A stretch of DNA of 64,000 nt from contig NZ_CCDM010000005.1 in assembly GCF_000750635.1 (NCBI RefSeq), positions 186,001 to 250,000 on the forward strand, written 5' to 3'. The DNA comes from Oceanobacillus jeddahensis. GTDB lineage: Bacteria > Bacillota > Bacilli > Bacillales > Amphibacillaceae. Position numbers and translations under genes: made by a program. The notes beneath the pieces are model-generated. The model had not been told where the DNA came from, ran no database searches, and worked only from the letters and a program-made list of their open reading frames with translations. This document shows positions 52,915-61,263 of this stretch, one piece after another (within the stretch, counting starts at the first letter, position 1; every line of letters begins with the position of its first letter).

Positions 52915-53826
52915 ATGGTTTATCTTCCTGAAAAATTAAAGCAGTGGATTGTTTCTCACTTTCCTGGAGAGGTAATTATTCACCATGTTTATCTATTGGA
53001 AGGAAGCACCACAGCCACAATGTATGCAATCGTTCTACAATTATCTGCTGAGAAAAAAACAGAGTTGGTATTACGCCAATATGAAAAGAATCGTACAGCA
53101 AAAGATATTGAACAAGAAGCAAATAGCTTAAAAACTGCCGCTTCATTAACTGTTGAGACACCCCAATGTATTGCAGTTGACCCGGATGGAGAAGTGATCG
53201 GCAAACCGCTTCTTTTAATGCGGAAAATCGAAGGCAAGGTAAATATCCTGCCGATCAATCAAACGGAATGGCTGGATAGGCTTGCGGAAACATTAGCCCG
53301 GATTCACGATAATTCCATAGAGAATTTTCCTTGGAAGCATGAACGTTATCAAAAAGCGGATGAAATCGAAATTCCTGGCTGGTCAAATAAACAGGAGGTA
53401 TGGGAGAGGTTAAAAGAGATTGCGATGCAGCCGGAGCCAAGCTATAAACCAATATTTATCCATCGGGATTTTCACCCAACGAATGTGCTATGGAAGGATG
53501 GTAGAGTTAGTGGTGTGGTTGACTGGCCAAGCAGCTGTCTCGGTCATGCTGGTATAGATGCAGGGCATTGCCGCTGGAATCTTGCGATGCTTTATGGCGT
53601 GGAAGCTGCAGACGCTTTTTTATCTGCTTATCAAGAGAAGATGGGCTATCATTTTTCTTATAATGTTTACTGGGATATTGTTTCCTTAATGGATGTTTTA
53701 GAAGATCAGCCAGAAGTTTATCCCGGGTGGAAAGTCTTTGGAAAAACGGATATTACTGTGGAGATGATGAAGGAGAGAATGGATTGCTATGCAGTTTCAT
53801 TGCTGGAGAAAGCAGATGAATACTAG
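52915..53826 (+). CDS. Aminoglycoside-phosphotransferase-family kinase
   Basis: A 303-residue APH/choline-kinase-fold protein. Catalytic loop FIHRDFHPTNVLW with Asp and Asn, metal-binding GVVDWPSSCLGHAGIDAG (DFG equivalent with DWP), and an N-terminal lobe with LVLRQYEK for the ATP lysine are intact. Many such proteins act on small alcohols or sugars, not drugs; the substrate is not readable. It is followed at 18 bases by a broken nucleotidyltransferase gene and then a Nudix gene. Confidence 0.83.
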   Translation: MVYLPEKLKQWIVSHFPGEVIIHHVYLLEGSTTATMYAIVLQLSAEKKTELVLRQYEKNRTAKDIEQEANSLKTAASLTVETPQCIAVDPDGEVIGKPLLLMRKIEGKVNILPINQTEWLDRLAETLARIHDNSIENFPWKHERYQKADEIEIPGWSNKQEVWERLKEIAMQPEPSYKPIFIHRDFHPTNVLWKDGRVSGVVDWPSSCLGHAGIDAGHCRWNLAMLYGVEAADAFLSAYQEKMGYHFSYNVYWDIVSLMDVLEDQPEVYPGWKVFGKTDITVEMMKERMDCYAVSLLEKADEY

Positions 53827-53844
53827 AAAGCGGGGTGAAAAGTT

Positions 53845-54391
53845 ATGGATTTGAGCCAGATAAATACACAAGCAAAAAATCAATTAGTAATTCTGAGGGA
53901 ACTGCAGGCACTTTTTGAAAAACATAAGCTGCAAATGTGGGTGAAAGGCGGTTGGGCAATTGATTTTATGCTTGGTAAGGTGACTCGTCCTCACGAAGAT
54001 ATTGATCTGGTTACCTGGATTCAATATAGAGAATGTCTCGAAGAAGAGCTTGTAAAAGCAGGGTATAAACAACTATTTGTGAAAGAACCTTTTTGTAATA
54101 GGCAATCCGATTTTCAAAAAGATAATGTAGATCTTTCCATTGGTTACATTTGGTTACATTACTTATCATAGTGATGGTAGTCTTATTATGAATGGTTTGC
54201 CTGAGTGGGTTTGGTGCGCTGATTCGCTATTAGAGGAAAATTTTCTTTTGGACAATATTACTGCAAAGGTTATACATCCCAAACAGCTTTTAGAAGAAAA
54301 AGAAGTGTATAGAGAAATTGGCCGTCCATATCGACAAAAGGATGAAGAAAGTAAAAAGATATTACGCAGCATTTTATCAAAATGGAATTAA
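53845..54391 (+). pseudogene. Nucleotidyltransferase broken by a 10-base tandem duplication
   Basis: The first 100 codons read as an aminoglycoside/lincosamide nucleotidyltransferase-like domain (WVKGGWAIDFMLGKVTRPHEDIDLV, with GG and the DxD metal motif as EDID). Then TGGTTACATT occurs twice in a row (54141-54160) and throws the frame to a stop at 54171. Deleting one copy restores VDLSIGYITYHSDGSL, which continues as TKVIHPKQLLEEKEVYREIGRP-type sequence to 54391. The intact protein would be about 178 residues, like LinA/ANT-type enzymes. An exact short duplication is easily reversed, so it could be a recent or phase-variable loss. The start at 53845 follows GGGGTG. Confidence 0.82.
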
Positions 54392-54432
54392 GGAAAGGTG
54401 ACAAAAAGAAAATACATTAAAGGGGCAATTAA

Positions 54433-54855
54433 ATGGAAAGAGTAGATGTGGTTTACGCATTGATTTTGGATGAGAAAGAAGAAAAGATTTTAATGGTGAA
54501 AAATATAAAGCATGATAATTGGTCAATGCCTGGTGGGGCAGTGGAAACAGGAGAAACGTTAACAGAAGCGGTTATCCGTGAAGCAAAAGAAGAAACAGGT
54601 CTAACGATTGAAGCAGGAGATGTTCTTGCTGTGAATGAAGCGTTTATGGAAAAGTTCAATCATCACACAGTCTTTTTTACGTTTCAGGGAAAGGTTGTTG
54701 GTGGAGAAATTTCCATACAAGATACGGAAACCATTTCGGACACCGCATGGGTCCGTATAGAAGAAGCGGATAAACGATTGCCTTATCATAAAACGGGTAT
54801 TAGAAGCTTATTGGAAAAGGCTGTTCCTTATACGTTTCAGGGAGTAGAGAAATAA
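54433..54855 (+). CDS. Nudix hydrolase
   Basis: A 140-residue protein. The Nudix box is GGAVETGETLTEAVIREAKEETGL, matching GX5EX7REUXEEXGU in full. Such enzymes cleave nucleoside diphosphates linked to another group, using Mg2+. The final residues WVRIEEADKRLPYHKTGIRSLL are family-typical. It is third in a row with a kinase and a nucleotidyltransferase remnant. Substrate unknown. Confidence 0.88.
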   Translation: MERVDVVYALILDEKEEKILMVKNIKHDNWSMPGGAVETGETLTEAVIREAKEETGLTIEAGDVLAVNEAFMEKFNHHTVFFTFQGKVVGGEISIQDTETISDTAWVRIEEADKRLPYHKTGIRSLLEKAVPYTFQGVEK

Positions 54856-54857
54856 GG

Positions 54858-54897
54858 GGAGTATAGTGATTTATTATCGCTATGCTCCATTTCTTTT
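54858..54897 (+). terminator. Terminator of the Nudix gene
   Basis: GGAGTATAGTGA pairs with TCGCTATGCTCC (two G-U pairs), followed by TTTCTTTTT. Confidence 0.75.
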
Positions 54898-54993
54898 TCA
54901 GCTAATAATGAAGGAATACGAAAACATAAATTTGCACGTTGATAGTAGTTTGGAAAAATATTTTCAAATAGTAGCTGGAAATCTTATATGGAT

Positions 54994-55026
54994 ATTAGAA
55001 AAGCCGTAATTTCTTGCTTTTCTAAT
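54994..55026. repeat. 11-base inverted repeat past the AEC gene
   Basis: ATTAGAAAAGC and GCTTTTCTAAT around an 11-base loop; there is no strong T run, so it is at best a weak terminator for the minus-strand gene. Confidence 0.5.
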
Positions 55027-55058
55027 GTCCAATATCAATGTAGCTATTCGAATATTAT

Positions 55059-55976
55059 TCAAAACAAAATATAAGATAAATAAATCACAACAGTTACCGT
55101 AATAATACTGAAAAGCGTTGAAAATAAAACGATTTGTGCATGCAGTTCCGGCTTGATTTGATATTCCATCGCAATCGTTGATGTGTTCCTGGAAGTCGGA
55201 AAAGAACTCGCAATAAATAAGGATTGTGCAACGACTCCCTCAATGTTCAACAGGTATATAACAGCCAGTGCTAATAATGGACCCATCACCAGCCTTCCAA
55301 TCAAAGACCATGTGATGACCCGGTGGAAAAATTGCAGCTTAATATTGGATAATTGTGCTCCCAGTAGTAAAAGGGCGACGGCAACAAAACCATCCGCAAG
55401 CTGGTCCAAAGGTATCATGATCGAATTAGGAATGGGAATGGAAAAGGCTTGAAATAGCATGCCTAATAATAGTGCATGAAATACAGGCAGTTTTAGAAAG
55501 GACTGAATAATACCTCCGATTGATTTCGTTGCGGATAATAAATTATAAATCCCGTAAGAATAGGTTAAAAGATTCTGGAAAATAAGAATGAACACCTGAA
55601 TCGAAAATCCTAAGGGATTGCTGCTGAAAACTAATTGACTTACTGGCAATCCATAGTTGCCAGAGTTCATTAATGAAATACTATTTTTTAGAGCCGCACT
55701 TTCTCCTCTATCTAATTTTAAAAGTTTAGCAATGACGTGACTTACCATGATCAGGATTAAACTATAAAGCATGATATAATATATTATCTGGAAAAATAAA
55801 TCCATTTCTATACGGATATGATATATATTCACAAATACAGTCGCCGGCATTAAGCAATATGTAATTAGTGTAGATAATTGTTTCAGGTTAAATTGAAATT
55901 TTCTTTGCAAGACAGCGCCAATCAGAGTCAATATCAATATAGGAAATATCACATCTAATAAAATAAAAATAAACAT
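55059..55976 (-). CDS. AEC-family transporter
   Basis: About 305 residues in ten membrane segments arranged as two five-helix halves. Auxin-efflux-carrier-family marks are LITYCLMPATVFVNIY, NSISLMNSGNYGLPVSQLVF and the ending QSLFIASSFPTSRNTSTIAMEY with a conserved small-residue/proline break. Bacterial members carry malate, malonate or other organic acids and amino acids. The ATG at 55976 is six bases after GAGG. Single gene. Confidence 0.85.
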   Translation of the reverse strand: MFIFILLDVIFPILILTLIGAVLQRKFQFNLKQLSTLITYCLMPATVFVNIYHIRIEMDLFFQIIYYIMLYSLILIMVSHVIAKLLKLDRGESAALKNSISLMNSGNYGLPVSQLVFSSNPLGFSIQVFILIFQNLLTYSYGIYNLLSATKSIGGIIQSFLKLPVFHALLLGMLFQAFSIPIPNSIMIPLDQLADGFVAVALLLLGAQLSNIKLQFFHRVITWSLIGRLVMGPLLALAVIYLLNIEGVVAQSLFIASSFPTSRNTSTIAMEYQIKPELHAQIVLFSTLFSIITVTVVIYLSYILF

Positions 55977-56140
55977 GTCAAACCTCATTCTAAATATTTC
56001 ATCGTTGCATTGCGTTGTTTACTAAATATGTTTTATCTTATCATAGAAGGAAAGATAAGGAAAATATCAAAAAGTTATCCTCTGGAATAAGTATTACTTA
56101 TATGAATAGGAGACCAATAGGTTTTATCACGCACCGTCCG

Positions 56141-56172
56141 TAAAACTCCCACTGAGTGAAGTTTCGTTTTAT
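56141..56172. repeat. Dispersed repeat family B module
   Basis: TAAAACTCCCACTGAGTGAA and GTTTCGTTTTAT, the same orientation as the copy at 20812, inverted relative to 12988. Confidence 0.72.
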
Positions 56173-56315
56173 CAATGGTTGTGTGGAATAAAAAGTAATT
56201 TTTGTGTGTTGAAATAGGAAAACAAATTTTTGGAAGCTCACCATTTATATATTTGGAATTGATATATAGTGAAGTAATTTGAAACGATAAGTTTGGGAAG
56301 AGGTGCAAGTACTTT

Positions 56316-56465
56316 ATGATGAAATTACAAGTAACGACGTTTGTTTTGGTTGGAGGAATTATTGGTTTTTTTACAGATGGTATAATGGTAGGTATCGGAG
56401 CAGGAGCTCTTGTTTTTATAGCATATAGGCTGGAGAAGTTTCTAGAAAAACAACATAAAGCATAA
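56316..56465 (+). CDS. Small membrane protein (49 residues)
   Basis: A frame too short for usual gene calling: MMKLQVTTFVLVGGIIGFFT and a second helix MVGIGAGALVFIAYRLE, ending with a basic KQHKA. Two hydrophobic helices with a glycine-rich face. GAAGAGGTG lies 11 bases before the ATG. The opposite strand carries a longer but composition-poor frame. Function unknown. Confidence 0.5.
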   Translation: MMKLQVTTFVLVGGIIGFFTDGIMVGIGAGALVFIAYRLEKFLEKQHKA

Positions 56466-56477
56466 AATGAAAAGGAT

Positions 56478-56653
56478 ATATAGATGAATTTAAATCCCAA
56501 ATCGTGTTAGAAAATCTTGAAGAAGGAAAATCCATGAACCTGATTGCATTGGCATACGGAATTCAACTGAACGTGTTTTATGATTGGAAAACACAGATCC
56601 TGATTGGAAAAGGGAATTTTGGAAAGAGTCTTCATGTTGAACAAACTCTATAA
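56478..56653 (+). pseudogene. Remnant of an IS3-family OrfA transposase
   Basis: The frame gives FKSQIVLENLEEGKSMNLIA, then YGIQLNVFYDWKTQIL, the helix-turn-helix of IS3/IS150-type OrfA (KxQVVLE...G.S...IA..YGI....Y.WK). The rest of OrfA and all of OrfB are missing, and there is no start codon in frame. The remnant ends right before the ribosome-binding site of the next gene. Confidence 0.72.
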
Positions 56654-56665
56654 GGAGGTATTGTT

Positions 56666-57118
56666 TTGATTAAAAAGATGGATATTACTAATCCGAAAAT
56701 TTCAAAAGAAGTATTAAATATTCAAATACTTTCATACAAGGTGGAAGCAGAAATAATTGACTTTTATGATATACCACCATTACAGGATACCGTTAAGTCA
56801 TTACAACAATGTGGAGAGATTTTCTTTGGTTATTACTTAGATGGAGAGTTGTCTGGAGTTATATCGATAAAAGTGGATAAAGAGTTAATGGATATACATC
56901 GACTAATGGTGCATCCCAAACATTTCAGAAAAGGAATCGCCAGAAAGTTATTAAATTTTCTTCAGGATAAAATGGAAAGCATTGAAGCAATAACAGTGTC
57001 AACTGGAACTAAAAATACACCAGCAGTAGCCTTTTATTTGAGAAATGGATTTTCAAAAATAGAAGAAATAAAAGTAACAGAGTGTTTATCTCTAACATCT
57101 TTTAAAAAGCAAATATAA
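56666..57118 (+). CDS. GNAT-family acetyltransferase
   Basis: A 150-residue protein. Marks are EIFFGYYLDGELSGVISIKV, IHRLMVHPKHFRKGIARKLL (acetyl-CoA loop) and TKNTPAVAFYLRNGFSKIEE. The start is TTG 56666 with AAGGAGG nine bases upstream. It lies just after an IS3 remnant, so its native upstream region may have been replaced by the insertion. Substrate unknown. Confidence 0.82.
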   Translation: MIKKMDITNPKISKEVLNIQILSYKVEAEIIDFYDIPPLQDTVKSLQQCGEIFFGYYLDGELSGVISIKVDKELMDIHRLMVHPKHFRKGIARKLLNFLQDKMESIEAITVSTGTKNTPAVAFYLRNGFSKIEEIKVTECLSLTSFKKQI

Positions 57119-57208
57119 TTAATATTAGATTGTTTAATAGAAGAAAGAAAATATGAAGTAAAGTCATGTTAAACTATGAATCATAGAAACTTAATGAGGG
57201 GTGTAATC

Positions 57209-57388
57209 ATGGAAAACGATCGTTTTGAAGAAGTGTATACGCAAGGAAAGTGGAAGGTCACGAAGGTTATTCGTGATAATGAGACAGGTGTTTTGTATAT
57301 GTCGCATCAAGAAGGTTATGGATCAGGGCTGACTGTTATGGTTGATCAAGAAGGGAAACCCTTAGTGGATAAGCATTTTAAAAAGTGA
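57209..57388 (+). CDS. DUF6440-like small protein
   Basis: A 59-residue protein: NDRFEEVYTQGKWKVTKVIRD, NETGVLYMSHQEGYGSGLTVMVD and a closing GKPLVDKHFKK. The GYGxGLT and DxxTGVLY pattern corresponds to DUF6440, short beta-rich proteins of unknown role common in Firmicutes. ATG 57209 follows GAGGGGTG. Confidence 0.75.
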   Translation: MENDRFEEVYTQGKWKVTKVIRDNETGVLYMSHQEGYGSGLTVMVDQEGKPLVDKHFKK

Positions 57389-57509
57389 ATTTTAATAAAA
57401 AACACTGCACATTCTAAAAATAAGCAAGAGAGTTTTTTTAGTAGAGTTGAAGTGATTCACGAATCTGGGTCCCCTTAATAGGATTATAGTGAATGAACTT
57501 TTTTGCTTT

Positions 57510-57543
57510 AGGAGAGAGCAAATACCCTAATTTGCCCTCTCCC
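57510..57543. terminator. Hairpin downstream of apbE
   Basis: GGAGAGAGCAAAT pairs with ATTTGCCCTCTCC (one mismatch). The following tract is only weakly T-rich on either strand. Confidence 0.5.
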
Positions 57544-57557
57544 TTAAAGACATTAAA

Positions 57558-58499
57558 TTATAAAATATCTTCGCTGATATATGGCTTAAGAGACTCAGAA
57601 TAACACATCTTCCCATCCATCGTAACAACAATACCTTCAATATCCTCTAATTCATCTAACGTATTAATAATTTGGCGGGGAGACTTTCCGAATAATCGGC
57701 TTGTCCATATTTCGCCATCGACAGATTTTTTGGATACAATCGTTAACCCGGCAATTTCTGATTCTATCGGGTAACCGGTATGAGGATTCAAAATATGATG
57801 GTAGGTCTGGTTATCCTTCGTGAAATTTCTTTCGTAAATTCCAGAGGTAACCACAGATTGATTTAATGCGCTCAACACAGCGATATACTTTCCGCGTGGC
57901 AGGAATGGATGTTGAATTCCTATACGCCAATAGTCGTCTTCCTGTTTTGGAGAAGTTCCATGCGTTATGACATTTCCACCTAAATTAATCAGAGCTTGTG
58001 ATACTTGCATTGATTCCAGGTCTTGAATCAGAAGATCAGCAATAAATCCTTTTGCCAGTGCACCTAAATCAATAAACATAGCCGTGTGCTTAAAAAAGAC
58101 GGTTTGTTCTTTGTCATCAAGAATGATGTCTTCAGCATTTGTTTTGCTGAGCAAAGCTTCAATGGTTTTTGACGAGGGAACATTTGCATCTTCAAAGCCG
58201 ATACGCCAAGCTTGGACAAGGGGGCCGATGGTAATGTTTAACGCACTGTCTGCCGGAGTGCTGTGTTTCTTTCCAATTTTGATTAATTGGTACAAGCTTG
58301 GATTTACTTTTACTGGTTTGACCCCTGCATTTTGATTCACTTTCATCAGCTCTGAACTGGCATCATGCGCACTAAAGCGTTTCTCATACTCTTTCAATCG
58401 GAGAATCAATTCTTCCAAAATAAAAGTTGCATAGTCATGCTGAACGGATAATTGGATAATTGTTCCCATCATATGTATTTCACGTGTTTGCATTGTCAT
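57558..58499 (-). CDS. apbE: FAD:protein FMN transferase (cytoplasmic ApbE)
   Basis: About 313 residues. ApbE marks are HDASSELMKVNQNAG, DLGALAKGFIADLL, ALINLGGNVITHG, VTSGIYERNF and the active-site HHILNPHTGYPIES. The enzyme splits FAD and attaches FMN by a phosphoester bond to Thr/Ser in a Dxx(S/T)GAT motif. It has no signal peptide or lipobox, unlike secreted ApbE, so its target must be cytoplasmic. The neighbouring upstream gene encodes a reductase with exactly such a motif in its tail. ATG 58499 follows AAGGG with eight-base spacing. A hairpin terminator lies between the two, so apbE may get less transcript or have its own promoter. Confidence 0.9.
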   Translation of the reverse strand: MTMQTREIHMMGTIIQLSVQHDYATFILEELILRLKEYEKRFSAHDASSELMKVNQNAGVKPVKVNPSLYQLIKIGKKHSTPADSALNITIGPLVQAWRIGFEDANVPSSKTIEALLSKTNAEDIILDDKEQTVFFKHTAMFIDLGALAKGFIADLLIQDLESMQVSQALINLGGNVITHGTSPKQEDDYWRIGIQHPFLPRGKYIAVLSALNQSVVTSGIYERNFTKDNQTYHHILNPHTGYPIESEIAGLTIVSKKSVDGEIWTSRLFGKSPRQIINTLDELEDIEGIVVTMDGKMCYSESLKPYISEDIL

Positions 58500-58626
58500 A
58501 CTTGTCACCCTTTTGCATTAGAATACTTGAATAAACGCAAGAATGCTTAAATGTCTTCGGTTTTTATGGAGAAACATTTGGCAGCAGCATCGTCTATGAA
58601 ACAAATAAAGGCCTGAGCCAACATTC

Positions 58627-58656
58627 GAAAAAGAGGCCGTAATGACCTCTTTTTCC
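58627..58656 (-). terminator. Hairpin between the flavinylated reductase gene and apbE
   Basis: GAAAAAGAGG pairs with CCTCTTTTTC around nine bases; on the minus strand it reads as a terminator with CTCTTTTTC. It could reduce read-through into apbE. Confidence 0.72.
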
Positions 58657-58667
58657 ATGAACAATCT

Positions 58668-59855
58668 TTAGCTTTTAACCGTTGCTCCAGCGACGGTATC
58701 TACTTTTGAAGTTGCTCCGGATACAGCATCTACACCGCCACCAGTTAGCTGTTGGCCTGTTTGTTCTAAATACCAATCAATAATCGGTTGAATATCTTGT
58801 ACATATTCATTGATTCCAATATAATTATCATTTTCATCACGTACAGCCTGGTAACTGTGAACAACAAATTTATCTGGACCGTGTGTTGGAACTTGCGTCC
58901 GTACGACATCCTGCTTCCCGGTGCGTAATTGCTGAATGACCCAGGAAACACTGCTAAATACTCTTTCCGGGTGACAGTCTGCCAATGGGCTTCCAACTTG
59001 TTCTGGTCTGCGTCCAGCAAGCATATCTTCTTTATTCATGGTGTGATTATAGTATAAGAATTGGTTATTGCTATCTGCATAAGTTAATTCGGCAGGCATG
59101 GAATTTAAGAATTGATTGAGCTGGTTAACAGTTAAAAGCCCGCGATTTAATTTAACGTACGTATTTCCTTCCACGGCTTGTGTTGCTTCAGCTGCTTGTT
59201 CAAGCCAGTCATTGGCAGTCATGTCAATACCTTCAACCGTCGTATCAATTGCTCCGGTAGCATATAAATCCTCTGCATCTGATACATCTTTCATTCCTTC
59301 TGGGGAATGCAGGACATTGACAACATTGATAAAGCGGATAAATTTCTTGATACATGTTTCTAAGAATTGGGCTGTTTGCGCATCTTTTAGATTTTCCTCT
59401 TCATCAAATGCGTCATAGACTTCTCCTAATAGAAACTCATTACCTGGCATAACGATAGCGTTTACTCCAGGTGCGTCTAATATTTGCCGTAAATGTAATT
59501 GGGACCGTGAAGATCCTTGAACATCATATGAAGCACCGACGATCATTACCGGTTTTTCATCAAGCGGATGTATTTTAAACGACAGCCATTCTAAGACACT
59601 TTGTAATGCAGACGGAATGGAATGATTGTATTCGGGTGTAGCAATAATAACACCATCTGCTTCCACAATTTTTTTGTTTAAATTTTGAATTACGTCACTA
59701 TTTGTTTGATCATCAGACTGATTAAACATTGGAACATCTTTAATATCTAGTACTTCCACATCGACTAATTTTTTAAAATTTTTAGCGATAAAATTTAACA
59801 AAAGACGATTATAAGAAAAATCAGCATTTGACCCTACGATTCCAACGAGTTTCAT
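58668..59855 (-). CDS. NAD(P)H-FMN reductase with PAS domain and flavinylation-like tail
   Basis: About 395 residues in three parts. Residues 1-180 form a flavodoxin-like NADPH-dependent FMN reductase ([59 protein letters not shown]). Residues about 265-370 look like a PAS_10/DUF438 PAS domain ([52 protein letters not shown]). The end carries two copies of an ApbE-type motif, DAVSGAT and DTVAGAT, within the last 20 residues. An ApbE gene follows, so covalent FMN on the tail is likely. The simplest model is electron flow from NAD(P)H through two flavins to an acceptor bound by the PAS domain. ATG 59855 follows GGGGG. Paralogous to the gene before it. Confidence 0.8.
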   Translation of the reverse strand: MKLVGIVGSNADFSYNRLLLNFIAKNFKKLVDVEVLDIKDVPMFNQSDDQTNSDVIQNLNKKIVEADGVIIATPEYNHSIPSALQSVLEWLSFKIHPLDEKPVMIVGASYDVQGSSRSQLHLRQILDAPGVNAIVMPGNEFLLGEVYDAFDEEENLKDAQTAQFLETCIKKFIRFINVVNVLHSPEGMKDVSDAEDLYATGAIDTTVEGIDMTANDWLEQAAEATQAVEGNTYVKLNRGLLTVNQLNQFLNSMPAELTYADSNNQFLYYNHTMNKEDMLAGRRPEQVGSPLADCHPERVFSSVSWVIQQLRTGKQDVVRTQVPTHGPDKFVVHSYQAVRDENDNYIGINEYVQDIQPIIDWYLEQTGQQLTGGGVDAVSGATSKVDTVAGATVKS

Positions 59856-59870
59856 CAATATACCCCCTAA

Positions 59871-60479
59871 TTAATTGGTCTCCCATGAGAAGTTTGCTGC
59901 TTGTTTCTGATGAGATTCATTCGCGTTGACTAATTGATTTGTGATATCTACAAAATGGATAAAATCATTAAAAATTTGTTCAAGCTCTTCTATTTTTTGT
60001 TGATCTTTTAATGTGCCATTATCATCAAAAGCCTGTAACGAATAACCGATCAAAAATTCAGAACTTGGCATAATGCGTGCTTTCAATTCAGGTGCATCAA
60101 GCATTTGCCGTAAATGACTTTGTGCACGAGAAGAACCTAATCTTCCATAGGAAGCTCCAGTCAGCATAACCGGCTTATCAATCAATGCCTGATCGGTATA
60201 GGATAACCATTCTAATGTACTTTTTAAAATTGCCGGTACGGAATGGTTATATTCCGGAGAACTGATAATAACGCCGTCTGCTTCTCTGATTTTATCCGCA
60301 AGTTTTTGTACTTCCTCAGGTGCTGTCTTGTCTTCCGGCTTATTAAAAGCTGGTAAATTTTTAATTTCGAAAATTTCAATTTCGGCTTGATCAGCGAAAT
60401 GTTTTTGAATAAATTGCAGCAAGATGCGATTAGTAGAATAGTCCGAATTTGTTCCTAGAATACTTAGAAATTTCTTCAT
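59871..60479 (-). CDS. NAD(P)H-dependent FMN reductase
   Basis: A 202-residue flavodoxin-like reductase, closely parallel to the N-terminal domain of the next gene: ILGTNSDYSTNRILLQFI, SSPEYNHSVPAILKSTLEWLS, TGASYGRLGSSRAQSHLRQ. Such enzymes reduce FMN, azo dyes or quinones. The gene starts a minus-strand operon with a 15-base gap to the PAS-containing reductase. The 5' region has a clear promoter and a palindrome at the start of transcription. Confidence 0.88.
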   Translation of the reverse strand: MKKFLSILGTNSDYSTNRILLQFIQKHFADQAEIEIFEIKNLPAFNKPEDKTAPEEVQKLADKIREADGVIISSPEYNHSVPAILKSTLEWLSYTDQALIDKPVMLTGASYGRLGSSRAQSHLRQMLDAPELKARIMPSSEFLIGYSLQAFDDNGTLKDQQKIEELEQIFNDFIHFVDITNQLVNANESHQKQAANFSWETN

Positions 60480-60511
60480 TTTATTACTCCTTTCTTATTT
60501 GAAAAAAAGAA

Positions 60512-60527
60512 TGTGAAATATATCACA
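60512..60527. promoter_or_regulatory. Rex/FNR-like operator of the flavin operon
   Basis: TGTGA-AATATA-TCACA, a perfect palindrome in its arms. With flanks, the minus strand reads TTGTGATATATTTCACAT, close to the Gram-positive Rex consensus TTGTGAAN4TTCACAA; the core also fits FNR (TGTGAN6TCACA). It sits on the predicted transcript start, where a repressor such as Rex would act, rather than near -41 as for FNR activation. Confidence 0.6.
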
Positions 60528-60532
60528 ATTCA

Positions 60533-60561
60533 ATTATAATATGTTTAAGGAGGAAATACAA
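60533..60561 (-). promoter_or_regulatory. Promoter of the flavin operon
   Basis: TTGTAT (60561-60556) and TATAAT (60538-60533) on the minus strand, 17 bases apart. Confidence 0.65.
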
Positions 60562-60935
60562 GGAGATGTGAAGAAATGTTTAAAATTATAAGATTTATTT
60601 TAAAATAATAATAGAAGTGCTAAAGCTAAGGAAAAATAATATTTAGAATGGTTTTGTTTACTGGCATAGAACGATGTAAAAGCAGTTGATTAAATCTAGT
60701 TTTTTGTTTCAGTTGTATGTAGATAGTAATCTTCATAGTTTTGAAATACCCTACCTTTTTATTTTGAAACATGTGATTTTATGAGGGGGTGCGTTTGGTA
60801 AAATCAATATGGCTAGAAATACGGGGAGAGAAGTGTAGATAATTTATAACTGATTAAATGGAAGAAGGGAGGTTTTAGTTTTTTTTAATACTGAAAAGAT
60901 GGATTGTGTTATGATAAAGAAAATACGAAGTAGCG

Positions 60936-61073
60936 GTGATTTTATGGGATATTGAATCTTTAGAAGAACTTATAAATCGTATAGGAAAGAGGAATCATGA
61001 TAATTCGTTGTCCAATTTTCTATCCCAGGGAAAGGAAAATTCATCCCCCGTATTATTTCCTGGAGAAAAATAA
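60936..61073 (+). pseudogene. Possible gene remnant (45 codons and beyond)
   Basis: The 750-base stretch 60480-61227 is otherwise empty. A GTG at 60936 opens VILWDIESLEELINRIGKRN and runs 45 codons. After the stop another frame continues with plausible sequence (NKYVFSKIPMIFQMGL) for about 30 codons. The start is mildly like small immunity proteins (Imm1-type WxDIESLEELI). It could be a decayed immunity gene; the evidence is thin. Confidence 0.25.
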
Positions 61074-61263
61074 ATATGTTTTTAGTAAAATCCCAATGAT
61101 ATTCCAGATGGGCTTATTTTTTATTCAAATCAAATGGTTAAGGAAGAGGCATATGAAATAAAAAATTCTATGAGTTAGAGACATAATATGTATAGGATTT
61201 CAAACAGAAACAATATGTTATTGCAGAATGGAAGGTTATATGGTAACACAGGGAGTGAATTCA

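Noticed and set aside
56075..56500. Minus-strand open frame of 141 codons
   Set aside because: It crosses a family B repeat and the opposite strand carries a better small gene with two clean membrane helices.
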